A DNA stretch of 64,000 nt from Desulfurellaceae bacterium bin18 (GTDB lineage Bacteria > Desulfobacterota > Binatia > Bin18). Below, in pieces: positions 15,847 through 26,733 of this stretch. The DNA lies in assembly GCA_002238415.1 (NCBI GenBank), contig MPMI01000026.1, forward strand, positions 1-64,000, written 5' to 3'. A model generated the notes under the pieces. That model saw only the letters and a program-made list of their open reading frames with translations. It did not search any database and was not told the origin of the DNA. How positions within the stretch are numbered: position 1 is the first letter of the stretch; each line of letters starts with the position of its first letter. A program made the translations under genes and the position numbers.

Positions 15847-16566
15847 ATGACTACAGCAGATTGGAACGGCTTAGCCGAACGCCTCACCAAGGCGCTGCGC
15901 CCGGTGGCCGCACCGCTGGCGATTACTTTTAGCCCGGCCCGACCGGAAAACATCCCGGACTTTGACGAGCCGCTGGCCGAACCAACGCCGGATGGGCGGA
16001 CCGGGCGGGTGGCCGCCGGCTGTGTCTTCTGGATCAAAGCCGGGGAACGCACCTTCAGCACGGTTGCCGAAGACCACGGCAACTGTAGCGTGGGTAGTCT
16101 CACCCACGGTTTCAAAACATTGGAAGAGGCCGCCCAGGGCAAGGACGTGGCGACCTTGCTGGAAAGCGGCTGGGTGGCGGAGGAGGTCTTCCCTCATATT
16201 CCAACGGTGGCGGACAAGCCTGGGGCCGTTACCTATGGGCCACTGGCGGAAACGCCGCTTGATCCCGACGTGGTGCTGCTCCGCATCAACCCGCACGCCG
16301 CCATGGTGCTCTCGGACGCCCTACCCGATCTCAAGATCGAGGGTAAGCCGCAGTGTCATATCGTGGCCATGGCGAAAGACGGCCAGGTCGCCGTGAGTGT
16401 CGGCTGCGCGCTGAGCCGGGCGCGAACCGGCATGCAGGCCACCGAGATGACGTGCACCATTCCCGCCCGCCGTCTGGCTGAGGTCCTCGATAGAGTAGAA
16501 CAGACATCACGGATTGATACACTGGTTGCGCGCTACGCCGGAGAAGACGCCCGCCGCTTTCAGTAA
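15847..16566 (+). CDS. DUF169 family protein (239 aa)
   Basis: A member of the DUF169 family, with the conserved stretch CVFWIKAGERTF followed by AEDHGNCSVG and a THGF turn, and the late SVGCALSRARTGM strand. ATG 15847 is used because GAGGAG is eight bases upstream; a GTG at 15823 is less likely. It starts 30 bases after the LDI-like stop, so the pair is probably an operon. DUF169 proteins are soluble, often occur beside metal- or cofactor-linked enzymes and carry conserved cysteines that might bind metal or substrate, but no reaction is established. A decayed copy of the same gene lies at 10834-10911 after an unrelated SDR. Confidence 0.8.
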   Translation: MTTADWNGLAERLTKALRPVAAPLAITFSPARPENIPDFDEPLAEPTPDGRTGRVAAGCVFWIKAGERTFSTVAEDHGNCSVGSLTHGFKTLEEAAQGKDVATLLESGWVAEEVFPHIPTVADKPGAVTYGPLAETPLDPDVVLLRINPHAAMVLSDALPDLKIEGKPQCHIVAMAKDGQVAVSVGCALSRARTGMQATEMTCTIPARRLAEVLDRVEQTSRIDTLVARYAGEDARRFQ

Positions 16567-16603
16567 ATGGCCGATGTTGCCATCGCGCCCCTGCCCCTGT
16601 CCG

Positions 16604-16846
16604 TCAGGTGCGCCGTCTCAATCCTCTTATTCTGCCGCGCTCACGCCTGACGACGGCAACGATCTCCTGTGCCGAGATATTCGTGTTGACAGAGGGAACA
16701 TCCAGGGGCGATGTAGGCACACGCTCCGGTACCAGAGCATAGGTCCGACCATCTCTTCGACGTATGAACACTTTGCCCGTTGATTCGGCCTCGTCGAGCA
16801 CGCTGGAAAGTTTCTGTCTGGCTTCTGAGTACGAATAAATCTCCAT
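16604..16846 (-). CDS. Phd/YefM-type antitoxin-like protein (80 aa), no toxin partner
   Basis: The N-terminus MEIYSYSEARQKLSSVLDEA is the Phd/YefM DNA-binding fold, followed by GKVFIRRRDGRTYALVPE as in prevent-host-death proteins. The C-terminal half, which would bind a toxin, is short and basic (VVRRERGRIRGLRRR). No RelE-, Doc- or VapC-like gene lies next to it: DUF169 ends at 16566 on the other strand and a cyclase gene lies upstream. It may be an orphan antitoxin, a remnant of a toxin-antitoxin module or a free regulator. Size is normal for the family. Confidence 0.75.
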   Translation of the reverse strand: MEIYSYSEARQKLSSVLDEAESTGKVFIRRRDGRTYALVPERVPTSPLDVPSVNTNISAQEIVAVVRRERGRIRGLRRRT

Positions 16847-16949
16847 TCTACACCTCTGGATTTACAAGCTTTCGGCGACGGGGTACGTCAACGCTCTCGC
16901 ACTAACTGAGGTAACCTCGGTAAACACGCCGCGGGTTTTCCGTATTGCT

Positions 16950-17897
16950 TCAGCGGATCGCAACGGGATTGACAATCGTCTGTACCGCCCCGGCCATGCG
17001 TGGCGTGCCGAGCACGAACATGAACTCGTAGGCCGCATCTGCGGCCAGCGCAGCCGTGTTCATGTTCTCGAGGATGTAGGTGCCGTTCTTGGCCAATAAC
17101 TCCTGGTGGACCGGAAAGCGCTCGGCCTCCTTCTCGAACGGGATGGCCTCCAGCGCCCAGGTGTCCGCCCCGACCGCCACGACGCCTTTCCCGGCCAGGT
17201 AGCGCGCGCCCTCGACGCCAATACCCGGTTCAGGAAAGCCTAGCTTCGGCTCGCCCTCACCCATCTGCGCGAATTGCTCCAGCCAGCCGGTGTGGAACAG
17301 CACCACATCGCCTTCCCGGATTTCTATACCTTGTCTCTTTACGACCTCGTCGATCTCCTTGCTGTTGAAGGCCGTACCGTTAGGCACGATGTCGACCGCA
17401 TAGTATTTCGTCATATCCAGCAGCACACCGCGCGCCACGATGGGTGGGATGTTCTCCACACCGAACTTCTTGATGCCCGTGAGCGAGAGGAAGTCCTGCG
17501 TCTTCCAGCCGTTGTAATGCACATGATCGATGCCGACGTGACCGAACCCGTCGATTTGACTGCCGACCCCGAGCCAGGTAACGGCCAAGTCGTCGGTGGT
17601 GGTAAGCTCGTTCGGTCCCCCCAGCACGGTATCCCAGACGTACACCTTGTAGTGGCGGGGCGGATAGGCCGGCGTATCGGGGCCGGTCACCATCCCGAGC
17701 GCGTACGTCTTGCCGGTTTTGACCAGACTGGCCGCGAGCTTCACGCGTTCAGGTGTGATGTAGTTCGCGCTTCCGATCTCATCCTCCGGCCCCCACTTCG
17801 ATTGCGTCCATTCTTGTCCAGCGGCCGGAGAACCCCACACGAGGACGACCGCCAGCAGTGTTCCGAACAATACCTGTCGAGATTGTCGCTTGCTCAT
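16950..17897 (-). CDS. Secreted cyclase-family (kynurenine-formamidase-like) metal hydrolase (315 aa)
   Basis: A cyclase-fold protein (PF04199 type). The first 27 residues are a signal peptide (LFGTLLAVVLVWGSPAAG) followed by the start motif WGPEDEIGSANYI, so it should be exported. The metal-binding region reads QIDGFGHVGIDHVHYNG, where H and D residues replace the usual HxGTHxD spacing. DVVLFHTGW and GVEGARYLAGKGVVAVGAD are also standard for the fold. These enzymes hydrolyse formamides or act on cyclic substrates with Zn or Mn. It stands alone on the minus strand with no clear operon partner. Confidence 0.85.
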   Translation of the reverse strand: MSKRQSRQVLFGTLLAVVLVWGSPAAGQEWTQSKWGPEDEIGSANYITPERVKLAASLVKTGKTYALGMVTGPDTPAYPPRHYKVYVWDTVLGGPNELTTTDDLAVTWLGVGSQIDGFGHVGIDHVHYNGWKTQDFLSLTGIKKFGVENIPPIVARGVLLDMTKYYAVDIVPNGTAFNSKEIDEVVKRQGIEIREGDVVLFHTGWLEQFAQMGEGEPKLGFPEPGIGVEGARYLAGKGVVAVGADTWALEAIPFEKEAERFPVHQELLAKNGTYILENMNTAALAADAAYEFMFVLGTPRMAGAVQTIVNPVAIR

Positions 17898-18098
17898 ACG
17901 CTCACTCCTATACGCAACCTACTATACGACGCATCCTGAATGTAAAGCGTAAACTGCTCTTCGATCTTGCAGGGTAGTTTTCAGCCTCCGCGTGACAGCG
18001 GATCGCCAGCTATCTTTCTTTTTTCACCTGCGCTATGCTGCCGGACCTTTGAAGACGGGCGTTAGAAGATTGCTACTACCCGAAGGAGGATACACAGC

Positions 18099-19193
18099 AT
18101 GACACAACTCGATTCACCGATGCAGATCGGCATGGCCGCAATCTGCCAAAACCCGGCCCAGAAGATCTCGGACTATGAGGTCTACAAAAATGAGATTCGG
18201 TTGGCCGATTTGGCCGAGCCGCTTGGCTTTGACTCGATTTGGAGCGTTGAGCACCACTTTACCGATTACACCATGGTGCCCGATGTCCTCCAGTTCCTGA
18301 CCTATATGGCGGGTCGGACCAAGACGGTCAAACTGGGTACGATGGTCGTCGTGCTACCCTGGCACGATCCCATGCGGGCGGCGGAAGAAATTGCGATGTT
18401 GGACGATATGAGTGACGGGCGGTTGATTCTAGGGCTCGGCCGCGGCGCCGGGCAGGTCGAGTTCGAGGGCTTCCGGGTCGATATGGGTGAGTCCCGCGAA
18501 CGCTTTGTCGAGGCCGCGGATATGGTCCTGACCGGACTCGAACAGGGCTACTGCGAGTATGCGGGTCAGTACTATACCCAGCCCAAGAAAGACATCCGTC
18601 CCAAGCCGTTCAAATCCTTTAAGGGCCGGACGTATGCCGCTGCGGTTTCACCCGAGTCGTCCGAGATCATGGCTCGCCTGGGCGTCGGCATCCTGATCAT
18701 TCCCCAGAAGCCGTGGGAAGACGTGGCGGTAGAGCTGGAGACGTACCGGACGGTCTACCGTGAGGCCAACGGGGCCGAGGCACCGGCGCCGGTCGCCGGC
18801 GGCTGGGTCTTCTGCGATAAGGATGCCGGCCGTGCCGAAGAGATGGCCCGGCGCTACATCGGCGCCTACTGGCAGTCGGCCATGAAGCACTACAATTTTG
18901 GTGGTGACCATTTCGCCAAGACCAAGGGCTACGAATACTACGGCAAGATGTCTGAAGCGATGGGCAGTGTCGAAGGCGTGACCGACTTTTTCCTCAACCT
19001 CCAGGTCTGGGGCACACCGGACCAGTGTTTTGAAAAAGTCCTTGAGATCCGCTCCAAGATCGGCTGCGATGCCTTCACCGGTGTGTTCAGCTACGGCGGT
19101 ATGCCGTATGAAGACAGCGAGCAGAGCATGCGGCTGTTCGCGGCTGAAGTCATGCCGCGCTTGCAGCAGTTGGACCAAAAAGCGGTCGCCTAA
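18099..19193 (+). CDS. LLM-class flavin-dependent oxidoreductase (364 aa)
   Basis: Complete bacterial-luciferase-like protein. Features are FDSIWSVEHHFTDY near the N-terminus, KLGTMVVVLPWHDP, LILGLGRGAGQVEF and a C-terminal VWGTPDQCFEKV followed by FSYGGMPYEDSE. Start ATG 18099 has AAGGAGG nearby. It probably uses FMNH2 or F420H2 to oxidise a hydrophobic ketone, alkane or sulfonate. It stands alone and is followed by a strong hairpin at 19213. A decayed paralogue occurs at 54850-55109, sharing LQV-x-GTP-x-QC and the GGMP motif. Confidence 0.9.
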   Translation: MTQLDSPMQIGMAAICQNPAQKISDYEVYKNEIRLADLAEPLGFDSIWSVEHHFTDYTMVPDVLQFLTYMAGRTKTVKLGTMVVVLPWHDPMRAAEEIAMLDDMSDGRLILGLGRGAGQVEFEGFRVDMGESRERFVEAADMVLTGLEQGYCEYAGQYYTQPKKDIRPKPFKSFKGRTYAAAVSPESSEIMARLGVGILIIPQKPWEDVAVELETYRTVYREANGAEAPAPVAGGWVFCDKDAGRAEEMARRYIGAYWQSAMKHYNFGGDHFAKTKGYEYYGKMSEAMGSVEGVTDFFLNLQVWGTPDQCFEKVLEIRSKIGCDAFTGVFSYGGMPYEDSEQSMRLFAAEVMPRLQQLDQKAVA

Positions 19194-19212
19194 GCCTCCC
19201 TTCCGTTCTCTT

Positions 19213-19242
19213 GGCTCCCGCCCATGTCACCGGGCGGGAGCC
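19213..19242 (+). terminator. Strong hairpin after the LLM gene
   Basis: GGCTCCCGCCC (19213-19223) pairs perfectly with GGGCGGGAGCC (19232-19242) with an 8-nt loop, about 20 bases after the stop at 19193. The following bases are only moderately T-rich (GAACTCTTCC). It is probably a terminator for the LLM gene. Confidence 0.65.
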
Positions 19243-19299
19243 GAACTCTTCCTCGCGCCTTTCATTGCCGTCTCGAACCTCTGAGACAGGGCCTTCACA

Positions 19300-20160
19300 T
19301 TAATCCTGGGCGGAATCCTGTACATTCAGGCGGTTACAAATGAAACGATCTGGAGTTGCATCTCGAGCATAAACACGAATTTTCGCTTGGCTAAGCGAAC
19401 TCTCATTCATACGCATTAACAAATCCTTTGGACGCTGCTGCCTCATGATGCTAGCGAGACGGTCAGTCTTGTTTGCCATGAACGCCTTCCATGGGCTAAT
19501 TGGCAACGCAATCACCAAGTCAGGATCGTCAATGCCCGTCGTAAAGATGCAGGGTCGGTCCGCAAGCAACAAGTGGTTTTTCTGCCCTCTGAAATCCCAT
19601 AACCGCCACTTCATGTCGAGTATCTTCTGACCAATATCTGGATTACAGACAAAACTTGGAAAGGACATCGTGCCAAAATTCTCGATGAGGCCTGGAAACT
19701 GCTGCTCAGACCACTCCATCAGTGTGGGTGGATCAGTAGTTTCCGATATTGCCTCATATTCTTCCGGCCTTTCATCCAACGAGTCTTTCAAGGAATTGGA
19801 ACCTTCCATGTGAAGTTGCGAGACAACTTCTGGAGTACGCGATCGAAGCGACATTATGAAATACACCCAAACACAGCGGTCCTCCGGCGTCAGGTCAGCG
19901 AAGCCCGTGGCTGCCATCTTTTGCAATACCCTAGCTGCCAAATCGTCGAGACGCTGCAGGAATTTTGTCCCCACAGCTTGTTGCTCCATTCCAGCAACCT
20001 CGGACGTTGTCAAAGCATAAAGGTCATCCTCATAGCCGGTAAACTTAGGCGCCAGACGTGACGAACGAAGATGCTGTGGATCAACCCAGAACACCTCAAT
20101 TTTCTCGTCCGCACCGGCCCAGGCCCTCAAAAGAAATTGGGGTATGTAGTGGTGTCGCAT
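19300..20160 (-). CDS. DUF4238 family protein (286 aa)
   Basis: Begins with the family signature MRHHYIPQFLLRAWA, then an FWVDPQHLR segment, an acidic helical middle and a late VYARDATPDRFICNRLN. DUF4238 proteins are common in accessory regions and their biochemistry is not well established; some sit in defence islands. The gene is clearly more AT-rich than its neighbours (for example at 19330-19480), suggesting later acquisition. It is monocistronic. No nuclease or transmembrane motif is visible beyond the conserved HHYIPQF start. Confidence 0.85.
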   Translation of the reverse strand: MRHHYIPQFLLRAWAGADEKIEVFWVDPQHLRSSRLAPKFTGYEDDLYALTTSEVAGMEQQAVGTKFLQRLDDLAARVLQKMAATGFADLTPEDRCVWVYFIMSLRSRTPEVVSQLHMEGSNSLKDSLDERPEEYEAISETTDPPTLMEWSEQQFPGLIENFGTMSFPSFVCNPDIGQKILDMKWRLWDFRGQKNHLLLADRPCIFTTGIDDPDLVIALPISPWKAFMANKTDRLASIMRQQRPKDLLMRMNESSLSQAKIRVYARDATPDRFICNRLNVQDSAQD

Positions 20161-20322
20161 ATGACATGTCTTCAGCTTAACTCTATGTTGTCAGTATCTC
20201 ATGACTTGTAATATCGTCCCAGTCCGTCTTGCCGCTCGGCGACCGACGCAGCGTAGAAGGCGAACATATAGACAATTCGTCCGGTCAGGCGCTGTACCAT
20301 CAATAGACATACCACAGACGAC

Positions 20323-20352
20323 GAGACCCCGAGGAAAGCACCCCGGGGTCTC
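20323..20352. terminator. Hairpin between DUF4238 and GST genes
   Basis: GAGACCCCG (20323-20331) pairs perfectly with CGGGGTCTC (20344-20352) around a 12-nt loop. It lies about 65 bases past the minus-strand GST stop (20418), in the right place for its terminator. No long T-run. The rest of 20161-20417 holds nothing else recognised. Confidence 0.5.
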
Positions 20353-20417
20353 ACGTGCATTGATGGATCAGATCAAAAATGTGGTTCAGGTGGGCACTGC
20401 CTCACCCGACACCCTAA

Positions 20418-21140
20418 CTATTCCGGGACGGGGCGGGCGCGTTGGTTGTAGAGCATTTTGCGTAGGCGGTCTTTCTCTTCCTGTGAGAGCTTGGTGACGT
20501 CGAACCCGAGGTCGCTGCCGACGGCCATGCCTTTTTTGACGCCCTCGCGTTCCGAGAGTTCCTCGTACCAGCGCTTGAAGTATTTGAACTCGTTGATGTC
20601 CTGACCCTGGGACTCCCAGTTAACCGTCCAGGGGTAACAGATCATGTCGGCAATGGTGTATTCGTTCCCGGCCAGATAGGGCTGCCGGTATAACTGGTTG
20701 TTCATCACGCCGAACATGCGATTGACCTCATCCGTAAAACGCCGGACCGCGTAGGTCTGATCGCCCTGGTCGTCGCCCAAACGGCGAAAATGGCCGCACT
20801 CGCCACTCTTGGGTCCCTGGTTGGCCATCTGCCACATCACCCACTGATTGACATCGTAACGGCCACGGACATCCTGGGGATAAAACTGTCCGGCCTTTTC
20901 AGCGATATACATCATCATCGCCCCGGACTCAAAAATGCTGATCGGCTCGCCCCCGCCGAGTGGCTCGTGGTCTACCAGGGCCGGCATCCGGTTATTGGGG
21001 CAGATTCTGAGAAACTCGTCCGTGAACTGATCGCCCTGGGCGATATTGCACGGGATCATCTTGTACGGCATGCCGCACTCTTCCAATAGAATGGTAACTT
21101 TCTTACCGTTCGGGGTGGGCCAGTAGTGTAAATCGATCAT
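20418..21140 (-). CDS. Glutathione S-transferase family protein, YfcG/Ure2-like (240 aa)
   Basis: The N-terminal thioredoxin-like domain begins MIDLHYWPTPNGKKVTILLEE, with the NGKK active-site turn typical of Nu-class (YfcG/Ure2p) GSTs. NNRMPALVDHEP gives the cis-proline and FESGAMMMYIAEK the gamma-Glu contact. The helical C-domain has GNEYTIADMICYPW. It would conjugate or reduce disulfides and electrophiles with glutathione. It runs with the LLM gene at 21169-22014 in the same direction and 28 bases apart, so the two may be coexpressed. Length is normal. Confidence 0.9.
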   Translation of the reverse strand: MIDLHYWPTPNGKKVTILLEECGMPYKMIPCNIAQGDQFTDEFLRICPNNRMPALVDHEPLGGGEPISIFESGAMMMYIAEKAGQFYPQDVRGRYDVNQWVMWQMANQGPKSGECGHFRRLGDDQGDQTYAVRRFTDEVNRMFGVMNNQLYRQPYLAGNEYTIADMICYPWTVNWESQGQDINEFKYFKRWYEELSEREGVKKGMAVGSDLGFDVTKLSQEEKDRLRKMLYNQRARPVPE

Positions 21141-21168
21141 AGGTTCTTCCTCCTGAGGGTTTGTTCGT

Positions 21169-22014
21169 CTAGCTCATACTCGACATAAACGCAGCGTACT
21201 TATCCAGAATCGGCAAGACCTTGTCTCGGCTCTCGGACGGAACAGCGAAGATGGAGCGTTCAATCCCCAGTTCCTCATACTGATTGATAACTGCCTCCTC
21301 GGCAGGAGCCATAAAAGCGGACACGGCCAGGTCCGAGGCCTGACGACCGAACTTTTCCGCCCGCGCGTGCATATCGCCGATCCAGCCCTTGAGGTCAGGA
21401 ATTCGTGGCCCGATCGGGATCCAACCGTCGCAGTAGTTGGCGACCCGATTCAAACCGCCTGGGGTGTGGGCACCCAGCAGAATGGGGGGATGGGGTTTCT
21501 GTAGCGGTTTGGGATAGGACCAGATCGGATCGAAGTTCACAAACTCGCCGTGATACTCGGCTTCCTCTTCAGTCCAGATGGCTTTCATGGCCTCGATTTT
21601 TTCGCGCAGAATCTTCCAGCGGCGATCGAAGGGCGTGCCGTGGTTTTCCATTTCTTCGGCATTCCAGCCACCGCCGATCCCGAACAGCAGGCGACCGTTC
21701 GAGAGCTGGTCTACCGTGGCCACTTCCTTGGCGAGCTTGATGGGGTCGTGCTCCTGCACGAGGCAGATACCGCTGCCGACTTTGAGGGTGGTCGTGGCAG
21801 CCGCGGCGGCCATCAGCGACGCGAACAAATCGTGGGTATGCCAATAGTCTTTGGGTAGCTCCCCGCCGCCCGGCCACGGACTGCGCCGACTGGCGGGGAT
21901 ATGGGTATGCTCCGGATACCAGACCGACTCAAAGCCGCGGTCTTCGCACTCTTTGGCAAACTCGTCAGGACGGACGGCGTAATCCGTAGCGAACATGACA
22001 CTACCAAATTTCAT
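21169..22014 (-). CDS. LLM-class F420-dependent oxidoreductase (281 aa)
   Basis: Short LLM of the TIGR03619 kind. It starts MKFGSVMFATDYAVRPDEFA, then GFESVWYPEHTHIP, KVGSGICLVQEHDP, LFGIGGGWNAEEMENHGT and the proline-rich KPLQKPHPPILLGA. Start ATG 22014 has AGGAGG in the leader (22020-22025); a longer frame upstream lacks such a site. Likely F420-dependent hydride transfer. It is upstream of and codirectional with the GST gene. It is close in type to the LLM at 53629-54612, with which it shares the GGGWN/GSGWM loop and the PRPP or PHPP motif. Confidence 0.9.
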   Translation of the reverse strand: MKFGSVMFATDYAVRPDEFAKECEDRGFESVWYPEHTHIPASRRSPWPGGGELPKDYWHTHDLFASLMAAAAATTTLKVGSGICLVQEHDPIKLAKEVATVDQLSNGRLLFGIGGGWNAEEMENHGTPFDRRWKILREKIEAMKAIWTEEEAEYHGEFVNFDPIWSYPKPLQKPHPPILLGAHTPGGLNRVANYCDGWIPIGPRIPDLKGWIGDMHARAEKFGRQASDLAVSAFMAPAEEAVINQYEELGIERSIFAVPSESRDKVLPILDKYAAFMSSMS

Positions 22015-22272
22015 ACTCTCCTCCTTTGCATTGAAAGCTCTCCGCACTTCATGCGAATTCCGCAGGAGAGTCAAGCGGTAAAAGGATGAAAGAGGGATAA
22101 GCGCTGCCCTCCTGACTTGCATATTCGCAAGCGAACCTGCCTCACCCCGGACCTAGCGCTCTTGAGTGCAAGCAGATAGACACATCAGCAGGGCTACGAA
22201 CGTCTGGACAAAGCGCCGGTGTCCTTTCCGCATACACGGTATTCGTCAGTCTGTTTTTGAGGAGGACAGTGC

Positions 22273-23430
22273 ATGGCAACCCAAACCACATTCCCCTACT
22301 CAGGGGCAATAGACGCCGATGGCCATATTCTTGAGCCGCCTGACATCTGGGAGAAATATATTGACCCCCAGTATCGGGACCGGGCCATCCGCCTGCGTAC
22401 CAATGAGCAGAGCCTGGAATACCTGGAAATCGATGGCCGGCCCTTTAAATATATGCCCGCAGGTTCCTTGGCTGCCTTTGGAGCCATGGGCAAGAAGCCG
22501 CCCGACCGAGACAAGCCGGACCCGAATATGACCTATGTCGGCGAGGCACCGTTTGGGTCCATGGACGCCCAGGAGCGAGTCCGGCGACTGGATCAAGAAG
22601 GCTTGGAAAAGGCTATCCTATATCCCAGTATCGGGCTGATCTGGGAGACTGAAGAAGTTGGCGATCTGGCGTATCAGGCTGCCTTGACGACTGCGTATAA
22701 CCGCTGGATTACGGAGTTCTGTGCGGATACCAATGGCCGGCTGATTCCGGTCGCCCATATTTCCATGGGCGATCCCCATGAGGCCGCAAAGGAGCTGGAA
22801 CGCTCGGTCAAAGCCGGAGCCAAAGGGGCATTTTTTGCGCCGTTCACACCGACGGATAAATCCCACGCCCATCCGGACTACGACCCGTTCTGGGCCAAGG
22901 CCCAGGAACTCGATGTGCCGGTCGGTATTCATCCGGCTGGCGAGCCACCCTCCAAGCGCGTCCACCAACGTTTCAAAGACATGCAGAAATGGGCCATGTG
23001 GCATTTTAATGTGCATGGCGGCCAAGGCCCGCTCCAGGCGTTTACGGCCATGTTTCAATACGGCCTGTTTGAGCGCTTTCCGCATATTAAAGTCATTGTC
23101 TTAGAGTCAGGCGCAGGCTGGGCCGGGTATCTGCTCAATCGGATGGACGCCGTGTATGACAGTCCGCTGGGTGATACGGTGCGGCTCAAAGAAAAGCCGA
23201 GCTATTACTTTCAGCGTCAGTGCTGGATTTCCGGCGATCCGGACGAAAAAGCCTTTGGCCACGTCGTAGACTTTGTCGGTGCGGACAAATTCTTCTGGGC
23301 CTCGGACTTCCCCCATCCCGATCACCCCGACAATTACATGGAAGAGCTGAGTGAACTCGTCGCGCCGATGTCAGAATCGACCCGCCAGAAGGTGTTGGGA
23401 GAGAACGTGACGAAGGTCTACGGCCTGTAA
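22273..23430 (+). CDS. Amidohydrolase-2 (ACMSD-like) family metal hydrolase (385 aa)
   Basis: N-terminal IDADGHILEPPDIW is the DxDxH metal motif of the ACMSD/isoprenylcysteine-like amidohydrolase-2 family. It is followed by IDPQYRDRAIRL, a GIHPAGE strand with the next metal histidine and C-terminal WASDFPHPDHPDN with the metal aspartate. These enzymes perform non-oxidative decarboxylation or hydration of aromatic and related acids with Zn or Mn. Start ATG 22273 has a strong GAGGAGG upstream. It is the first of five such paralogues in the window and most resembles the one at 62085-63236 (shared IDPQYRDRAVRL). Confidence 0.9.
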   Translation: MATQTTFPYSGAIDADGHILEPPDIWEKYIDPQYRDRAIRLRTNEQSLEYLEIDGRPFKYMPAGSLAAFGAMGKKPPDRDKPDPNMTYVGEAPFGSMDAQERVRRLDQEGLEKAILYPSIGLIWETEEVGDLAYQAALTTAYNRWITEFCADTNGRLIPVAHISMGDPHEAAKELERSVKAGAKGAFFAPFTPTDKSHAHPDYDPFWAKAQELDVPVGIHPAGEPPSKRVHQRFKDMQKWAMWHFNVHGGQGPLQAFTAMFQYGLFERFPHIKVIVLESGAGWAGYLLNRMDAVYDSPLGDTVRLKEKPSYYFQRQCWISGDPDEKAFGHVVDFVGADKFFWASDFPHPDHPDNYMEELSELVAPMSESTRQKVLGENVTKVYGL

Positions 23431-23496
23431 AGATGTTTGACCTGTGCAGCAGTCCGGGATGAGGCTCTCCCTGAGCCCTGCCCCTTCGTCCTGAGC

Positions 23497-25163
<1,667 letters not shown>

Positions 25164-25329
25164 ATGCTTCTCCTCTCGGGTCGTGTGGAACAGGATAATG
25201 TCCCACTTGTTCTGTCCATGCGCTGCTACCTGTGTCGTCACTCGCGAGCGTAGTCAATGGCCGGGACTGTCTAGTAATAGGAGGCGGACACACAGGCGCA
25301 ATTATCAAGCTCGCCGGGGATGTGCGCCT

Positions 25330-26613
25330 TTAGCCGTCTTGTTGAGTAGACTCATACTCGACACTTTCCTCACAGCCTGGCGGGCGGAAGCTCCAGTTGA
25401 AGGGTTTCTTGCCCAACAGTTGACCGTTGTAGCTCGCAGGGTCAGCAGGTGCATCCGGGTGGTGCAGGATACTGCAAAAATGTGCCTCGAACACCGTCCC
25501 TGTCACAGGACCCCCATTGGCGTCCAAGTCTACCGCGCTCATGCCGAGAGTCACGTGTCGCTGGGACTGCGTATCCCACTTGAACGTGAGCCCCAGGATA
25601 TTCCGGGCGACCCCGGCCTCTGTATAAAATACCGTCCACAACGGCTCGAACGTGGTTGTGTCGAGCCACAGCGCCACATACCCCGAGCCGGCCCCTTTGT
25701 GGGCGCGTTTGCCTACTACCAGGAAGGCCGGGCGGAGCATCCACTGGTCGTCTGCAAACCAGCGATTGGCGGGCAAATACTGGGGAAACTCGTGCCGACT
25801 GTCGAATGCCGTCAAGACCGGGCGCTCACCCAGCATCTCCCAGTCATAAAAAAAGAACTGTCCTTCCCAGCCAAAGGCATGCTCGCGGGTGAATTGGGTC
25901 CCCGCCATTTTATCGCCCCGCGTGGTCGACCCCTGGCGCGGCCGACGCATCTTCATATTATACACATAAAAGCTCTCGGCTTTGTCCCGCGCCCACGGTA
26001 GCCAACCCATCATTTCGTTGTCCTTTTGGTCGCCTGGAGCCAGCGTCAGCGCGCGGAGGCCGAAGCCCTGCGGCCCCCAGCCGTTCCAGCCATTGATGAT
26101 AAGGGTCCGATGAGGATTTGGGCCTGAGCCACGAAAGGTATGCCCGAGATACTCAAAGCTCCCGCCCCGATTCCGACACAACAGGTTCCAGACGGATTTC
26201 AGTCCGGCGCGGCTCGCGTCGGGAGCGAGGCCTGGAAAGGGCAGCTCTCGCCCGCAACGCGTGGTGTCATCGAGTTCACCGTTCGGTTTCAGCTGATGGA
26301 CGCTGTCCGAAACCAGGACATCATACGTACGAGAGGCGACCACATCGAGCGCAGGGGCCGTGCCATTGGTCGCTTCGGAGGCCAGCAGTTGGGGCGCATT
26401 GGGCGGGAGCACTCCAACTAGCTCCTCAGCCGGGTAGGAACCGGGCGGGAGCGTCCGCTGGGTGGCGGTCTGCGTCAACCACGTCCTGAGTTCCGTCGGC
26501 ACCGCTGGGCCGGGCACGTCTTGGGGACCGGCTTCCTGGGCCTCACCAATCCCCCCGGTCAACACCACAAGCCCAACCCACCAACTGAACAAGATTCGAA
26601 CGCCTCGATACAT
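25330..26613 (-). CDS. Exported DUF1329-like protein (427 aa)
   Basis: It starts with a signal peptide (RILFSWWVGLVVLTGGIGEA) at ATG 26613, which has a GGAGGGG ribosome site seven bases before; the longer frame from 26637 would put this site inside the gene. A central segment has FFFYDWEMLGERPVLTAF and MLRPAFLVVGKRAH, then VALWLDTTTFEPLW, which resemble the beta-rich LolB-like domain of DUF1329 outer-membrane-linked proteins found beside hydrolases and transporters. Confidence in the family name is moderate. It is monocistronic between two catabolic genes. Confidence 0.6.
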   Translation of the reverse strand: MYRGVRILFSWWVGLVVLTGGIGEAQEAGPQDVPGPAVPTELRTWLTQTATQRTLPPGSYPAEELVGVLPPNAPQLLASEATNGTAPALDVVASRTYDVLVSDSVHQLKPNGELDDTTRCGRELPFPGLAPDASRAGLKSVWNLLCRNRGGSFEYLGHTFRGSGPNPHRTLIINGWNGWGPQGFGLRALTLAPGDQKDNEMMGWLPWARDKAESFYVYNMKMRRPRQGSTTRGDKMAGTQFTREHAFGWEGQFFFYDWEMLGERPVLTAFDSRHEFPQYLPANRWFADDQWMLRPAFLVVGKRAHKGAGSGYVALWLDTTTFEPLWTVFYTEAGVARNILGLTFKWDTQSQRHVTLGMSAVDLDANGGPVTGTVFEAHFCSILHHPDAPADPASYNGQLLGKKPFNWSFRPPGCEESVEYESTQQDG

Positions 26614-26733
26614 TACCAAGTTCCCCTCCTTGGACAACTGCTGATATCTTACGGGTCTGTTAGATAAAGCGCATCGGCCAGTGCGTCAAGTCAGATTTGA
26701 CGCAGGGCGGAAGAGACGGCCAAAGATACGCCT

